Origin: Planctomycetaceae bacterium
GTDB taxonomy: Bacteria > Planctomycetota > Planctomycetia > Planctomycetales > Planctomycetaceae
Reading direction: 5' to 3'
Length of the DNA stretch: 64,000 nt
Assembly (NCBI GenBank): GCA_019636285.1
Contig: JAHBXV010000009.1
Coordinates: forward strand, 1-64,000
In this document: positions 10,162 to 19,420 of the stretch, in pieces
Layout of the letters: every line of letters begins with the position of its first letter
Numbering within the stretch: the first letter of the stretch is position 1
Notes under the pieces: generated by a model
What the model saw: the letters and a program-made list of their open reading frames with translations, nothing else
Database searches by the model: none
Told to the model about the DNA's origin: nothing
Program-made: the position numbers and the translations under genes

Positions 10162-11043
10162 TCAATCGACCTCGGGAGGAAAAACGAGTTTTGGCCTCCA
10201 CCGCCCCGGCTCGGGAGTGGAAATCGCGATCGCGACCAGATGATCCTGGTCATTCGTCAGCACGAGTTCCTCGGCAGGGGGATGTTCGATGGAAATGGTC
10301 TTGCCCTGCCGGACCGCTACCACATCGTCCTCGGAAATGTGGGCACGCGGCAGATCGGCCAGTAACGTCAGGGGGCTGAGCAACTCGTTTCCGAGAGTCG
10401 CGCGATCGAGTTCCTCCGGATTCCGCGCGGTCTCCTGGGTACAAGCCCCCACTGCTGTCCGGACCAGGGCCGTCATGATGGCACCAACGCCCAGTCGCTC
10501 GCCGAGATCGCGTCCTAGACTGCGAATGTAGACGCCGCTGCCGCACTCCACGTCGAGTTGAAAGTGAGGCGGCGACCAGTCCACGAGCCTGATGGCATGA
10601 ACTTCGACTTCTCGCGGCGCCAGATCGAAATCCTCGCCGCGACGGGCCAGATCGTAGGCCCGTTCTCCCTGCACATGGACGGCGGAGTATTTGGGCGGCG
10701 TCTGAGAAATTGTTCCCACGAACTCGGGGAGCAGCGATTCAAGTTGCTCGCGCGTGACAGCCTCTGCTGGTCGCCGCGCGAGGACTTCTCCGTCGCTGTC
10801 GTCCGTGGTCGACGTCAGTCCGAGTGTGAATGTAGCCAGATAGCGCTTCCGGCCGCGTTGCGCATACTCGATCAGTCGAGTTGCCGGCCCCACGCAAACA
10901 ACCAGCACTCCCTCCGCCAGAGGATCGAGGGTTCCTGCGTGACCGATTTTTGTACGACGTGGCGCAAGACGCTGCACATGATTGACGGCGTCGCGCGACG
11001 TCCAGCCTCGGGGCTTCCAGAGGTTCAGGACGCCGCGCCACAT
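10162..11043 (-). CDS. truB: tRNA pseudouridine-55 synthase
   Basis: 293 residues. It converts U55 of the T-loop of tRNA to pseudouridine. The catalytic motif GHAGTLDPLAEGVL carries the Asp nucleophile. KPRGWTSRDAVNHVQR near the N-terminus and the KRYLATFTLGLTSTTDDSDG segment are typical. The C-terminus (about 235-293) is PUA-like. In many genomes truB follows rbfA and infB; here it stands alone between repeats and prs. ATG at 11043. Confidence 0.96.
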   Translation of the reverse strand: MWRGVLNLWKPRGWTSRDAVNHVQRLAPRRTKIGHAGTLDPLAEGVLVVCVGPATRLIEYAQRGRKRYLATFTLGLTSTTDDSDGEVLARRPAEAVTREQLESLLPEFVGTISQTPPKYSAVHVQGERAYDLARRGEDFDLAPREVEVHAIRLVDWSPPHFQLDVECGSGVYIRSLGRDLGERLGVGAIMTALVRTAVGACTQETARNPEELDRATLGNELLSPLTLLADLPRAHISEDDVVAVRQGKTISIEHPPAEELVLTNDQDHLVAIAISTPEPGRWRPKLVFPPEVD

Positions 11044-11074
11044 TGTGTTTCACCCACACACGTGCTTTGTAGTA

Positions 11075-11150
11075 CCGTCAAAACCCTCTGGACGTCCGAA
11101 GTGTTCCTGAATTTTCAGGGGTCTTCGAGCCGCCAACCGGGTTTTGACGG
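11075..11150. repeat. Family B 76-base inverted-repeat element, copy 2
   Basis: Begins CCGTCAAAACCC and ends GGGTTTTGACGG, a perfect 12-base terminal inverted repeat. A small internal hairpin CCTGAA-TT-TTCAGG lies at 11106-11119. It lies 31 bases upstream of the truB start codon and only 33 bases from a Family A copy. Confidence 0.85.
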
Positions 11151-11183
11151 AGGCTCTTGTCAAAGTCAAACATTCGAGAGTGG

Positions 11184-11279
11184 GCCACTGGCTCCGCCAG
11201 AGCATCTTTTTGCGAATGAGAGACTTAAGACGCACTGGCGGAGCCAGTGGCACACGAAAATCAAGCCCTGACAAAGCAC
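11184..11279. repeat. Family A palindromic repeat, copy 3
   Basis: The arms GCCACTGGCTCCGCCAG (11184-11200) and CTGGCGGAGCCAGTGGC (11235-11251) are perfect reverse complements (17 bases), and each arm is itself partly palindromic. The 34-base spacer and the tail are close to copy 1. Confidence 0.85.
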
Positions 11280-11325
11280 GATGCCAATGTCGCCCTCGAC
11301 GGGCGACCGATTGCCACCCGGCACG

Positions 11326-11988
11326 TTAGAGGACGCCGTATTTCTCGTACGCGGCAACCGCCTTCATGCCCGCGCGGATCGCGTCGCGGGTGATGTTCTC
11401 GGCGTGAACCTTGTCCCAGGCGCGGCCGATGGCTTCCTGCTCGACCTCACGGGGGACGACGACAATGCCATCGCGATCCGCGAAGACCAGGTCGCCGGGG
11501 GCGAAGCGGACGCCGTCGATCTCGACGGGGATATCGAGATCGACCACTCGCTGGCGATTCTGACTGTCGTACACGCAGGTTCCCCGCGCGAAGACGGGAA
11601 AGTTCATGGCGGCGATTTTGTCGACGTCGCGAATGGCGCCATCGACAACGGCTCCGACACAGCCGCCATTGCGGGCCGCGGTGGTGAGGAGTTCGCCCCA
11701 GATTCCGGAGCGCATGGATCCACCGGCCGCCGCGATGAGAACATCGTCCGGCTGGCAGGCATCGACCGACCGCAGTTCGAGATCGTAGGGCTTCGGATCG
11801 ACGTGGTACATGTCGACCCACAAGGTAGTGCGGCAGCGGCCGACGAGCAGCCCCGGTTGCGTGAACGGAGAAAAGGGCAGGCGCGGCGACTGGTGGGGCA
11901 GCCCCAGGCTGTCGAGAGCATCGCTCACCACGGCCGCATACAGGGATTCCCTCATCATCGGCAGGGTAATTTCACTTGGTCGCGTCAC
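11326..11988 (-). CDS. RraA-like / HMG aldolase-family protein
   Basis: 220 residues. The family core is clear: WGELLTTAARNGGCVGAVVDGAIRDVDKI, then FPVFARGTCVYDS, and DLVFADRDGIVVVP. Members include the RNase E regulator RraA and 4-hydroxy-4-methyl-2-oxoglutarate / oxaloacetate aldolases; many were once misnamed menaquinone methyltransferases. The R...D spacing in DGAIRDVDKI fits the metal-dependent aldolase group, so a small oxo-acid lyase is more likely than an RNase regulator. I chose GTG at 11988 because AAAGGAA (11998-12004) sits 9 bases before it; a longer frame from an ATG at 12033 has an implausible N-terminus. Confidence 0.85.
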   Translation of the reverse strand: MTRPSEITLPMMRESLYAAVVSDALDSLGLPHQSPRLPFSPFTQPGLLVGRCRTTLWVDMYHVDPKPYDLELRSVDACQPDDVLIAAAGGSMRSGIWGELLTTAARNGGCVGAVVDGAIRDVDKIAAMNFPVFARGTCVYDSQNRQRVVDLDIPVEIDGVRFAPGDLVFADRDGIVVVPREVEQEAIGRAWDKVHAENITRDAIRAGMKAVAAYEKYGVL

Positions 11989-12537
11989 GACGCATGGTTC
12001 CTTTGAAAGGCACGTTGTCCCGTCGCATTCCATTCGAGGGTGGAATTCTGATCGGTGGGTGCTAGCATAATCATTGGGGTGCGTTGTTGTGGATCGACTG
12101 ACCCCGGCAAATTTTCCGACGGGTCAAACTCGCATGTCGCGGAGTCGACAACGGGGCATAATTGCTTCGGGAAAAATGCCTGGAACTCTCCGAGATGATC
12201 GAGTTCCGCCTGAAGGACTCGCGCGCGGAACGCGCCGATTTTGTCTCTCTTGAACGGCTCCCAAGTCGATGCCGGTTGTTGGTCGCTGAAGTGACAACGT
12301 GGTGGCTGAGTGATCGTCGGGTGTCGCTTGCTCATCTGCCGAGCTGACCATTTTCTGATCGCATGTGTGCTGATACCCAACGAATTCTGCTCGCCATTAG
12401 TTGTAGAGCACGGCGTTGCAGTGATCTCAAGGCTTCGGCTCGTGAAGCATGTAGCGGTGGTCCGGAAATTGCAGAATCGGACCGGCACTGAGTGGTTCCA
12501 CTTTCCGAGACACTTCTTGACTTTGCGGAACATCATC
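11989..12537. other. 549-base gap between divergent genes
   Basis: The gap separates the leftward RraA-like gene and the rightward SnoaL-like gene. A minus-strand open frame (11985-12539) spans it but shows no domain, no good start and mixed composition, so I treat it as chance. No convincing promoter, hairpin or RNA gene was found by eye. Confidence 0.5.
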
Positions 12538-13725
12538 ATGCCCCGACGACATCTCGCTGTAATTCTGACCTTGAGTTGCCTGGGACAGTCCCTTTACGGG
12601 CAAGAGTCTCAAGCCCCCCCGAAAGCTCAAGAGCCGCAGAAATCCCAAGAGGCTCAGGACTCGCAGAAATCACCGGAGTCGAAGAAGGCAGAAGACGCCA
12701 AGAAGTCGCCGGCGTCCAAGGAGCCCGGGGTCACCGAGAAGTCACCACAGTCCAAAGAGGCGAAGGACTCCGACAAGACACCACCTTCCCAGGAACTTGT
12801 GGATACGGAGCAGACGTCGCCAGAGTTCGCCGAGTACCAGACGGCCGTCTGCGCGTCCGCTGAAAAGTTCGTGGAAGCCTTTAATGAACAAGACGCGGAG
12901 AAGATCTCCCAACTCTTCACGGAAGCCGGCGAGTCGGTCGACGTCGAAGGAACCGTCTTTCTGGGGCGTGAGGCCATCGCGGACGAGTACATGGCCCATT
13001 TCGAGGCGGATGCCAACCAGACACTGGCCCTGGATATCCATTCCATTCGGCCCGTGGCACCCGGCGTGCTAATTGAAGATGGGATGTCGTACATTCGACA
13101 CAGCGAGACGAACCGCCTCCTGTCCTATGGCCGCTATTCCGCGACGCATGTCCGGCAGGAAGATGGATCCTGGCTGCTGGCCAGCGTTCGCGAAGTGACG
13201 AATGAAGTCACCGCCGCCGGGAGGTTGCAGCCACTGTCGTGGCTTGTCGGCAAATGGATCGATGAATCGAACGACATGATCGTGAAAACCGAATGGTCGC
13301 TGGACGAGAGCGGCAGCTTTCTTGACGGAAAGTTTGAAGTTCATTCGAGCGATGACGGCCTGATTGCCGGGACGCAGCGAATTGCCTGGGATCCTTCCAA
13401 TAATCGGTTCCGCCACTGGCTGTTTACGAATGACGGTGGATTCGGCGAGGGCTATTCGTACCTGTCGGATGATGAAGACTGGGTTGTTCACAGCCAATCG
13501 ACGGCTGCCGACGGCAGAAGCATGCAGTCGATTCTGAAGTACCAGCGAACCGGTGAGGATGCCGCCGTCATCGAACAGACGGATCGTTGGATCGGCGCTG
13601 ATCGCCTGCCCGATCGATCCGTTCGGATCGTGCGAGCGGCGCCTGCTCCCGGTGAATTTGATGCGTCCGAGGCAGTTTCTGAGGCACGTCCCGCCCAAGA
13701 GGCCGCCGAAGACTTGCAGAAGTAG
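12538..13725 (+). CDS. Secreted SnoaL-like / DUF4440-type protein with charged linker
   Basis: 395 residues from the ATG at 12538, which puts a signal peptide (MPRRHLAVILTLSCLGQSLYG) at the very start; the frame extends 76 codons further upstream without such a feature. Residues about 20-95 are a low-complexity Ser/Lys/Glu/Pro linker. A SnoaL/NTF2-like domain follows (about 105-225: FVEAFNEQDAEKISQLFTEA, then FLGREAIADEYM). A second beta-rich domain lies at about 230-360 (LVGKWIDESNDMIVKTEWS, FEVHSSDDGLIAGTQRI). This two-domain layout is common in secreted planctomycete proteins annotated as SgcJ/EcaC family. Ligand and role are unknown. Confidence 0.85.
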   Translation: MPRRHLAVILTLSCLGQSLYGQESQAPPKAQEPQKSQEAQDSQKSPESKKAEDAKKSPASKEPGVTEKSPQSKEAKDSDKTPPSQELVDTEQTSPEFAEYQTAVCASAEKFVEAFNEQDAEKISQLFTEAGESVDVEGTVFLGREAIADEYMAHFEADANQTLALDIHSIRPVAPGVLIEDGMSYIRHSETNRLLSYGRYSATHVRQEDGSWLLASVREVTNEVTAAGRLQPLSWLVGKWIDESNDMIVKTEWSLDESGSFLDGKFEVHSSDDGLIAGTQRIAWDPSNNRFRHWLFTNDGGFGEGYSYLSDDEDWVVHSQSTAADGRSMQSILKYQRTGEDAAVIEQTDRWIGADRLPDRSVRIVRAAPAPGEFDASEAVSEARPAQEAAEDLQK

Positions 13726-13912
13726 CTCTGAAATGGGTCGAAAGTGTGTTCGGCCCCAAGTCGTGAGTACCCGATTTAGCGGCGGTTGGAGTTTTGAATC
13801 AGTCTGATCGTGTGACGCATGGAAGGGCAGGACGATTCACAAGTTGCCCGCCCTGCTATGAGCCGACAACCGAGATTTTCAAGAGGCTGCGAAAGCCCAT
13901 AGCCTGGAGACG

Positions 13913-16255
13913 ATGATGAAACGACATTCCCTGAAGCAACTGCTGGTGGCGGCGATGGTCGCCACAATGATTGCCGGCCCGGTGCCCGAACTGTGGGCTC
14001 GCGGCGGACTAGGAGGCGGACGCGGCGGAGGTGGTGGAGGAGGCGGTGCCAGAATTGGCGGCGGAGGCGGAGGCGGCGCTCGCATTGGCGGAGGAGGCGG
14101 CGGTGCCCGCATTGGCGGCGGCGGGGGTGGTGCCCGTATCGGCGGCGGCGGTGGCGCGAGGAGCGGAGGCGGCGGCTTCTCTGGCGGTGGATTCCGTCCG
14201 GGCGGAGGTGGCGGCGCAGTCTCCCGGCCGAACACCGGTGGATCGCTCCCCTCGTTCAATCGCCCCGCGGCGCGACCATCGGTTCCGCCGGGCGGCAGTC
14301 GCCCCGGCATTTCGATCGGCAGCGGCAATCGTCCGAACATCGCTCCGGGAAACGTGACGAGTGGAAACCGCCCGAGCCTGGGAAACAGCAATCGTCCCAA
14401 CATCGGCAGCGGCAACCTGGGCGGCAATCGGCCAAACCTGTCGACGAATCGGCCGCAGATTATCGATCTGCCGCGGTCGGGCAACACCGTGAACCGACCC
14501 GATCTGAGCCCGGGCAATCGACCGAACATCGGCGATGGCAATCGTCCTAACATTACTCCGGGAAATCGCCCCAGCATTGGCGATGGCAATCGTCCGAATC
14601 TCGGGAATCGTCCCAACATTGGTGACCGACCGAATCTTGGCGATCGGCCAAACATCGGAAACCGTCCGAACCTCGGGAACCGACCGAACCTCGGCGATCG
14701 TCCGAACATTGGGGACCGACCTAACATTGGCGATCGACCTAATCTTGGTGATCGACCTAATCTTGGTGATCGACCGAACCTCGGAGACCGTCCCAACCTG
14801 GGCGACCGGCCGAACTTTGGGGATCGACCCAATATTGGCGACCGACCGAATCTCGGTGACCGAAACAACTTTCTTCCGGGCATCGGGAACAATCGACCGG
14901 GACTTCGTCCGGGCAATGACGGCCGATTCGACTTCGGTAACCGAATCGGCGACAACACCGTCGGACGCAACTGGTTAAGCAACAATAATATCGACATCAA
15001 CAACATCAATCGCGGCGACTGGATCAACCAGCGGCACACGAATATCCAAAATCAATGGACCAACTATCGCCAGAACTGGAACAACGGTGGCAACTACTGG
15101 CACAACCACTACCAGAACAACTATGACTGGAATAACTGGCGATACCCCGCTTATGCGTATCACCGAGGCTGGTACCATGGCTACTGGGCCGGCGTGAACA
15201 GCGGACCCTGGGGATACAATGCCTGGGGCAACCCCTGGGGCTACTGGTGGAACAACTATCCTGGATGGGCCGCGTTTGGGGTGACGATGTGGGGACTGAA
15301 CGCCCTCACGGGAGCATTCGGTCTCGGTGGGTATTACAACCCATATTACACGCAGCCGTACTATGCCTACGGGACGTATCTCAACTATGCCCAGCCGATT
15401 TCGTACGTGCAGTACGTGGTGGCGGATGACACCTCTTACGTGGCCCAGGCGACTCCTCCCGAGCCCGACCAGGCCGTGCTGAGCACGTTCGACCAGGCCC
15501 GCCAGGCGTTCTATGATGGAGACTACGAGGCAGCCCTTGCCTCGACCGACCAGGCCCTGTCGAAGACTCCGTACGACGCCGCGATGAACGAGTTCCGGGC
15601 GCTCTGCCTGTTCTCGCTCCAGCGGTATCCCGAAGCGGCCGCGGTCATGAACTCGGTGCTTGCCGCCGGTCCGGGCTGGGATTGGACCACGCTGTCCGGG
15701 CTGTATCCGCAGGCCAGCGTTTACACGACCCAGCTTCGCGCTTTGGAAAACGCGGCGAAGGCCGCTCCGACAGCCGCCGATCTGCGGTTCCTGCTGGCCT
15801 ACCACTACCTCACGTGCGGCCATACGGACGTGGCGGTCAGGCAGTTGAGGAAGGTGGTCGAACTGGAACCGCGCGACACGGTGGCCGTGCAACTGCTGAG
15901 GATGTACGCCCCCGATCAGGCGGACTCGTCGGCTCAAGCGGCAGTGGAACCGCCGCCGCCGCCGCCCGCGGACGAACCGATTGCGCCGATCAGCAAACTG
16001 ACGGGCGTCTGGAAATCGAGTGGGAGCGGGGCTGCCTACGAACTGACGCTGAATGAGTCGAATGAGTTCGTGTGGAGCTTCGAAAAGGACGGCAAGAAGC
16101 AGGTTGTGAAGGGTGCCTTCGACATTGAGGGCGACAACCTCGTCATGGAACCGGACTTTGGCGGCGTCATGCTCGCCCAGATCGCTCTTCAGAGCGACAA
16201 TGAACTGACGTTCGCGGTTTCCGGAACCAATGAAAAGCTGACGTTCAACCGGTAG
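13913..16255 (+). CDS. Large secreted repeat protein with Gly-rich, RPNxGD and TPR regions
   Basis: 780 residues. A signal peptide (about 1-26, VAAMVATMIAGPVPELWA) leads into a Gly-rich tract of GGGGARIGG-like units (about 27-105). Next come Asn/Arg/Pro-rich spaced repeats (about 130-225), a strict 15-unit RPN[IL]G[DN] array (about 227-316), an Asn/Trp/Tyr-rich segment (about 345-500), and a TPR-like helical part (about 520-675). After a poly-Pro linker the last 85 residues form a small beta domain (LTGVWKSSGSGAAYELTLN...). GGAG precedes the ATG by 6 bases. The layout is that of an envelope or surface protein; function is unknown. A strong terminator follows. Confidence 0.85.
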   Translation: MMKRHSLKQLLVAAMVATMIAGPVPELWARGGLGGGRGGGGGGGGARIGGGGGGGARIGGGGGGARIGGGGGGARIGGGGGARSGGGGFSGGGFRPGGGGGAVSRPNTGGSLPSFNRPAARPSVPPGGSRPGISIGSGNRPNIAPGNVTSGNRPSLGNSNRPNIGSGNLGGNRPNLSTNRPQIIDLPRSGNTVNRPDLSPGNRPNIGDGNRPNITPGNRPSIGDGNRPNLGNRPNIGDRPNLGDRPNIGNRPNLGNRPNLGDRPNIGDRPNIGDRPNLGDRPNLGDRPNLGDRPNLGDRPNFGDRPNIGDRPNLGDRNNFLPGIGNNRPGLRPGNDGRFDFGNRIGDNTVGRNWLSNNNIDINNINRGDWINQRHTNIQNQWTNYRQNWNNGGNYWHNHYQNNYDWNNWRYPAYAYHRGWYHGYWAGVNSGPWGYNAWGNPWGYWWNNYPGWAAFGVTMWGLNALTGAFGLGGYYNPYYTQPYYAYGTYLNYAQPISYVQYVVADDTSYVAQATPPEPDQAVLSTFDQARQAFYDGDYEAALASTDQALSKTPYDAAMNEFRALCLFSLQRYPEAAAVMNSVLAAGPGWDWTTLSGLYPQASVYTTQLRALENAAKAAPTAADLRFLLAYHYLTCGHTDVAVRQLRKVVELEPRDTVAVQLLRMYAPDQADSSAQAAVEPPPPPPADEPIAPISKLTGVWKSSGSGAAYELTLNESNEFVWSFEKDGKKQVVKGAFDIEGDNLVMEPDFGGVMLAQIALQSDNELTFAVSGTNEKLTFNR
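14591..14860 (+). repeat. Coding tandem array, 15 x 18 bases
   Basis: Fifteen consecutive 18-base units, each encoding RPN-[I/L]-G-[D/N] (one unit has Phe). Some neighbours are identical at the DNA level (the unit with CGACCTAATCTTGGTGAT occurs twice in a row), showing recent slippage or unequal exchange. Other units differ only at third positions, showing selection for the peptide. Confidence 0.9.
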
Positions 16256-16289
16256 TCGCGGAGAACGACCGAGAACTGGTGAAGTGACG

Positions 16290-16329
16290 ATCCCTCGAGA
16301 GGGCGAACCCCTCTCGAGGGATTTTTTTT
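16290..16329 (+). terminator. Strong intrinsic terminator
   Basis: Perfect 14-base arms (16290-16303 and 16309-16322, core CCCTCGAGAGGG), 5-base loop, and eight T residues (16322-16329). It ends the repeat-protein gene, and it lies 39 bases before the stop of the convergent proB gene. Confidence 0.9.
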
Positions 16330-16367
16330 GGCTTGCTGATGAAACGCGGAAAGCCGTGTCGGAGAGA

Positions 16368-17504
16368 TCAGTTGGTCACGACCAGGTTGTCGCGGTGAAT
16401 GACTTCCTCGTACGGAATGCCGCCAAACACGCGCCCAATTTCTTCGGATCGCTGACCGGCGATGCTGCGGGCCGTCGTCACGTCGTAGTTGGAGAGACCC
16501 CGGGCGAATTCCTGACCGTCAGGGCCAATCAGGGCAACGACCTCCCCTTTGTCAAAGACTCCCTCGACGGCAGTCACGCCAATGGCAAGCAGCGACCGTC
16601 CGTGTTCGCGAACCGCCCTGCTCGCTCCCGCGTCGACAATCAGTCTTCCTTTCGGCGGCATCGTGTAGGCAATCCACCGTTTCCACGCGGGGAGGGCTTC
16701 CTGTTCCGCGAGGAAAAGCGTTCCCAAATCCTCGCCCTCCATCAGACGGTCGAGGATGCGGTCCTGGCGGCCATCGGCGATCACCACGTTGGTCCCCACG
16801 GCGGTCGCCGTGCGGACGGCCTCGAGCTTGGACCGCATGCCACCGGTCCCCCGGCTGCTCTTCGACGCTGTCGCCAGGCTCAGCAAGGAGGCATCGACCC
16901 GTTCCACGAGCGGAACCCGATGGCTGGCCGGGTCGCTGGGGTCACCGGTCATCAGACCATCCACGACGGACAAAACGATGAGGAGATCGGCCGGCAGCAG
17001 GTTTGCCACCATGGCGGCGAGCCGGTCGTTGTCGCCGAGTTTAATTTCCTCGGTGCTGACCGTGTCGTTTTCATTGATGATGGGAATCGCCGGGTATTCG
17101 GCGAGTGTCAGCAGGGTATTGCGGACGTTCAGGTAGCGGGCCCGGGTTTTGAAGTCGTTGGCGGTCAGCAGCAGTTGGGCGGCGTGGTAACCATGTGGAC
17201 GCAGATGAACGTCGTACAGATGAATCAGATGGGCTTGTCCAGTGGCGGCGGCGGCCTGGAGGTGAGAGAGGTCGGTGGGGCGCTTCTTGAGGCCCAGGAG
17301 CGTCATACCCGCGCCGATTGCCCCGCTGGAGACCAGAACGACTTTTCGTCCCGTCTGCACGAGCCGATGCAATTGCTCGGCGAGCGAGGAAATGCGGGCG
17401 GGGTCCAACTGGTCGTCGGACCGCGAGAGAACATTTGTCCCCACCTTGACCACCAGGGTGCGAACGGAATCGAACACGGACCGGCGGGAACTCGCGGAGG
17501 ACAT
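16368..17504 (-). CDS. proB: Glutamate 5-kinase
   Basis: 378 residues. It catalyses the first step of proline synthesis (glutamate + ATP to glutamyl 5-phosphate). The amino-acid-kinase domain begins RTLVVKVGTNVLS and includes LVSSGAIGAGM and PIINENDTVS. A C-terminal PUA domain (about 285-378, RLIVDAGASRAV) gives the long E. coli-like form. ATG at 17504 was chosen because it places the beta strand VVKVGTNVL at the expected distance; the frame runs 66 codons further upstream with basic, low-complexity sequence. proA is not adjacent. Confidence 0.95.
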   Translation of the reverse strand: MSSASSRRSVFDSVRTLVVKVGTNVLSRSDDQLDPARISSLAEQLHRLVQTGRKVVLVSSGAIGAGMTLLGLKKRPTDLSHLQAAAATGQAHLIHLYDVHLRPHGYHAAQLLLTANDFKTRARYLNVRNTLLTLAEYPAIPIINENDTVSTEEIKLGDNDRLAAMVANLLPADLLIVLSVVDGLMTGDPSDPASHRVPLVERVDASLLSLATASKSSRGTGGMRSKLEAVRTATAVGTNVVIADGRQDRILDRLMEGEDLGTLFLAEQEALPAWKRWIAYTMPPKGRLIVDAGASRAVREHGRSLLAIGVTAVEGVFDKGEVVALIGPDGQEFARGLSNYDVTTARSIAGQRSEEIGRVFGGIPYEEVIHRDNLVVTN

Positions 17505-17772
17505 TTTTGTAAGTGCTGCCCGAAGTTTGCGGGATGGGGTCGTATTGACGGTGACGCTGCCATCACCGGGACACTTCGCAGAATTCTGCCCGGATCGTCC
17601 GTGACACGCAATTGCGGGTTTTCGACGCGGAATTGCTGGATTCCGGAGGGGAGTCGCCCGTGGCGTGATTGCCAGTCTTGAGAGGACTTCGGCTCCCGGC
17701 ACTGGCGAGATTGCCTCCGGAAGGTATCATGGAACTTAGTTGGCTGAATACTCCAGGCCACGAAGGACTGAA

Positions 17773-19362
17773 ATGGCGGACCTGTTTCACGAGTGCGGCA
17801 TTGCCGCGGTCTACCAGTTGCCTGGCGAAATCAGTCCGCTGGTTTCCGGCGGGAAATCGGAAAATGCAGCGCGGATGATTCCGCGTCTGCTCATCGAAAT
17901 TCAGAACCGCGGCCAACTGGCGGCGGGCATGACGAGCTATCGCCCCGACAAAGACCAGTTGCTCGAAACGCACAAGGACGTCGGGTCGGTCTCGGAAGTG
18001 TTTCACATTTCCCGGCAGCTCGAATTCGAACCGCTCATGGAGTCGCTTTCCGGCCCGGCGGCGATCGGCCATGTGCGCTACGCGACCTGCGGCCGCGACG
18101 ACCGGAACTACGCCCAGCCGTTCGAGCGTTCACACATTGAAAAGACGAAGTGGTTCAGCTTTGCCTTCAACGGGCAATTGTCGAACTACCGGGAGCTGCG
18201 GGATGAGATTCTGTCGCGGCGGAATTTTCATCTGTCGCGCGACACCGACACCGAAATTCTGATGCACCTGATCTGCGAGCAGTTGTCCGGGGACCGCCAG
18301 CCGCGTCTGCACCAGGTGTTGTCGGCTCTCGCGCAGCAACTCGACGGCGCGTACAACATTGCGTTTCTCAATTCCCGCGGTGACATGTTCGTGGCCCGCG
18401 ATCCGCTGGGACTGCGGCCGTTGTGTTACTCGATTGAGGACAACCTGTTTCTCGCCGCGAGCGAAAGCGTCGCGCTCGCGAACCTGGGGGTGCCCCGCGA
18501 TCGGATTTATAACCTCGAACCGGGTCATGCGATCATCATCGAGGACGGCCGACTGCGAAAGGTGGCCTTCGCCGAGAGTCCCGGATCGGCCCATTGCTTT
18601 TTTGAGTGGATCTACTTCGCCAACGTCGCCAGCGTCCTGGATGAGCGGAGCGTCTACCTGACTCGCAAGCGGCTGGGAGAAGCGCTGGCCCACCAGGAAA
18701 CCTTGACGTGCGACGATCAAACGATTGTCGTGCCGGTGCCGGATACCGCGAAGGCGGCCGCCGACAGCATGGCGTTCGAGTTGAAAGTTCCCAGCCTCGA
18801 GGGCCTGATTCGCAACCGGTATGTCGGCCGAACCTTCATCGATGGGGCGAACCGGGCCGACAAGGTACGGATGAAGTACACGCCGCTGCCGGAAGTTCTG
18901 CGCGGAAAGCGAGTGCTCCTCGTCGAGGATACGATCGTCCGGTCCACGACGATGAAGGCTCTCATCTCGCAGATTCGCGAGCGGGGCGAGGCCAAGGAAA
19001 TTCATGTTCGGGTCGCCTGCCCGCCGATCATCGCTCCCTGCTTCTACGGGATCGATATGTCGACCGTGACCGAGTTGTTCGCGCCCAAGTATCTGGACGG
19101 CCACAGCGGACGTCTCACCCCCGAGATCGAAGCGCGGATGGCATCCGACCTAGGGGCTGACAGTCTGCGGTTCCTCGATCCGGAAGCCATCGCCCATAGC
19201 GTGGGGCTGCCGGCCGAGCGACTCTGTCAGGGTTGCATCACGGGAGATTATCCAACGCCGACCGGACAGCGGCTCTATCAATTGGCGCTGGAAAAGTCGG
19301 TGTCGCCCTCCAATGGGAGCGGCCGTATCTTTGATGAGCCGTTGTCGCTGGCCGTGAAGTGA
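17773..19362 (+). CDS. PurF-type amidophosphoribosyltransferase
   Basis: 529 residues from ATG at 17773. The N-terminal Ntn glutaminase starts near Cys8 ([11 protein letters not shown]), so a 7-residue propeptide would be removed. The phosphoribosyltransferase domain shows the PRPP loop [13 protein letters not shown]. Cysteines in [17 protein letters not shown] and [12 protein letters not shown] sit where the B. subtilis-type enzyme binds its 4Fe-4S cluster. The likely reaction is PRPP + glutamine to phosphoribosylamine, the first step of purine synthesis. Spacing and glutaminase segments such as the insert around [12 protein letters not shown] are somewhat unlike textbook PurF, so a second paralogue elsewhere is possible and I leave the symbol blank. 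Confidence 0.88.
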   Translation: MADLFHECGIAAVYQLPGEISPLVSGGKSENAARMIPRLLIEIQNRGQLAAGMTSYRPDKDQLLETHKDVGSVSEVFHISRQLEFEPLMESLSGPAAIGHVRYATCGRDDRNYAQPFERSHIEKTKWFSFAFNGQLSNYRELRDEILSRRNFHLSRDTDTEILMHLICEQLSGDRQPRLHQVLSALAQQLDGAYNIAFLNSRGDMFVARDPLGLRPLCYSIEDNLFLAASESVALANLGVPRDRIYNLEPGHAIIIEDGRLRKVAFAESPGSAHCFFEWIYFANVASVLDERSVYLTRKRLGEALAHQETLTCDDQTIVVPVPDTAKAAADSMAFELKVPSLEGLIRNRYVGRTFIDGANRADKVRMKYTPLPEVLRGKRVLLVEDTIVRSTTMKALISQIRERGEAKEIHVRVACPPIIAPCFYGIDMSTVTELFAPKYLDGHSGRLTPEIEARMASDLGADSLRFLDPEAIAHSVGLPAERLCQGCITGDYPTPTGQRLYQLALEKSVSPSNGSGRIFDEPLSLAVK

Positions 19363-19420
19363 CCGCCAAGACGGTGAAATCGCGTCGCCCCGTCCGGCGA
19401 TGGCCCCGAGGACTTCGTGA

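Noticed and set aside
8804-10243. 479-codon plus-strand frame
   Set aside because: Antisense to prs and part of truB.
11985-12539. 184-codon minus-strand frame in a long gap
   Set aside because: Overlaps the start of the RraA-like gene; no domain; weak start.
14591-14860. CRISPR-like regular repeat spacing
   Set aside because: Units are contiguous, coding and have no spacers.
13879-15039. 386-codon minus-strand frame rich in FGRSPRLGRSP
   Set aside because: It is the mirror of the 18-base coding array and the Gly tract; repeats keep the opposite strand open.
16284-17681. 465-codon plus-strand frame
   Set aside because: Antisense to proB.
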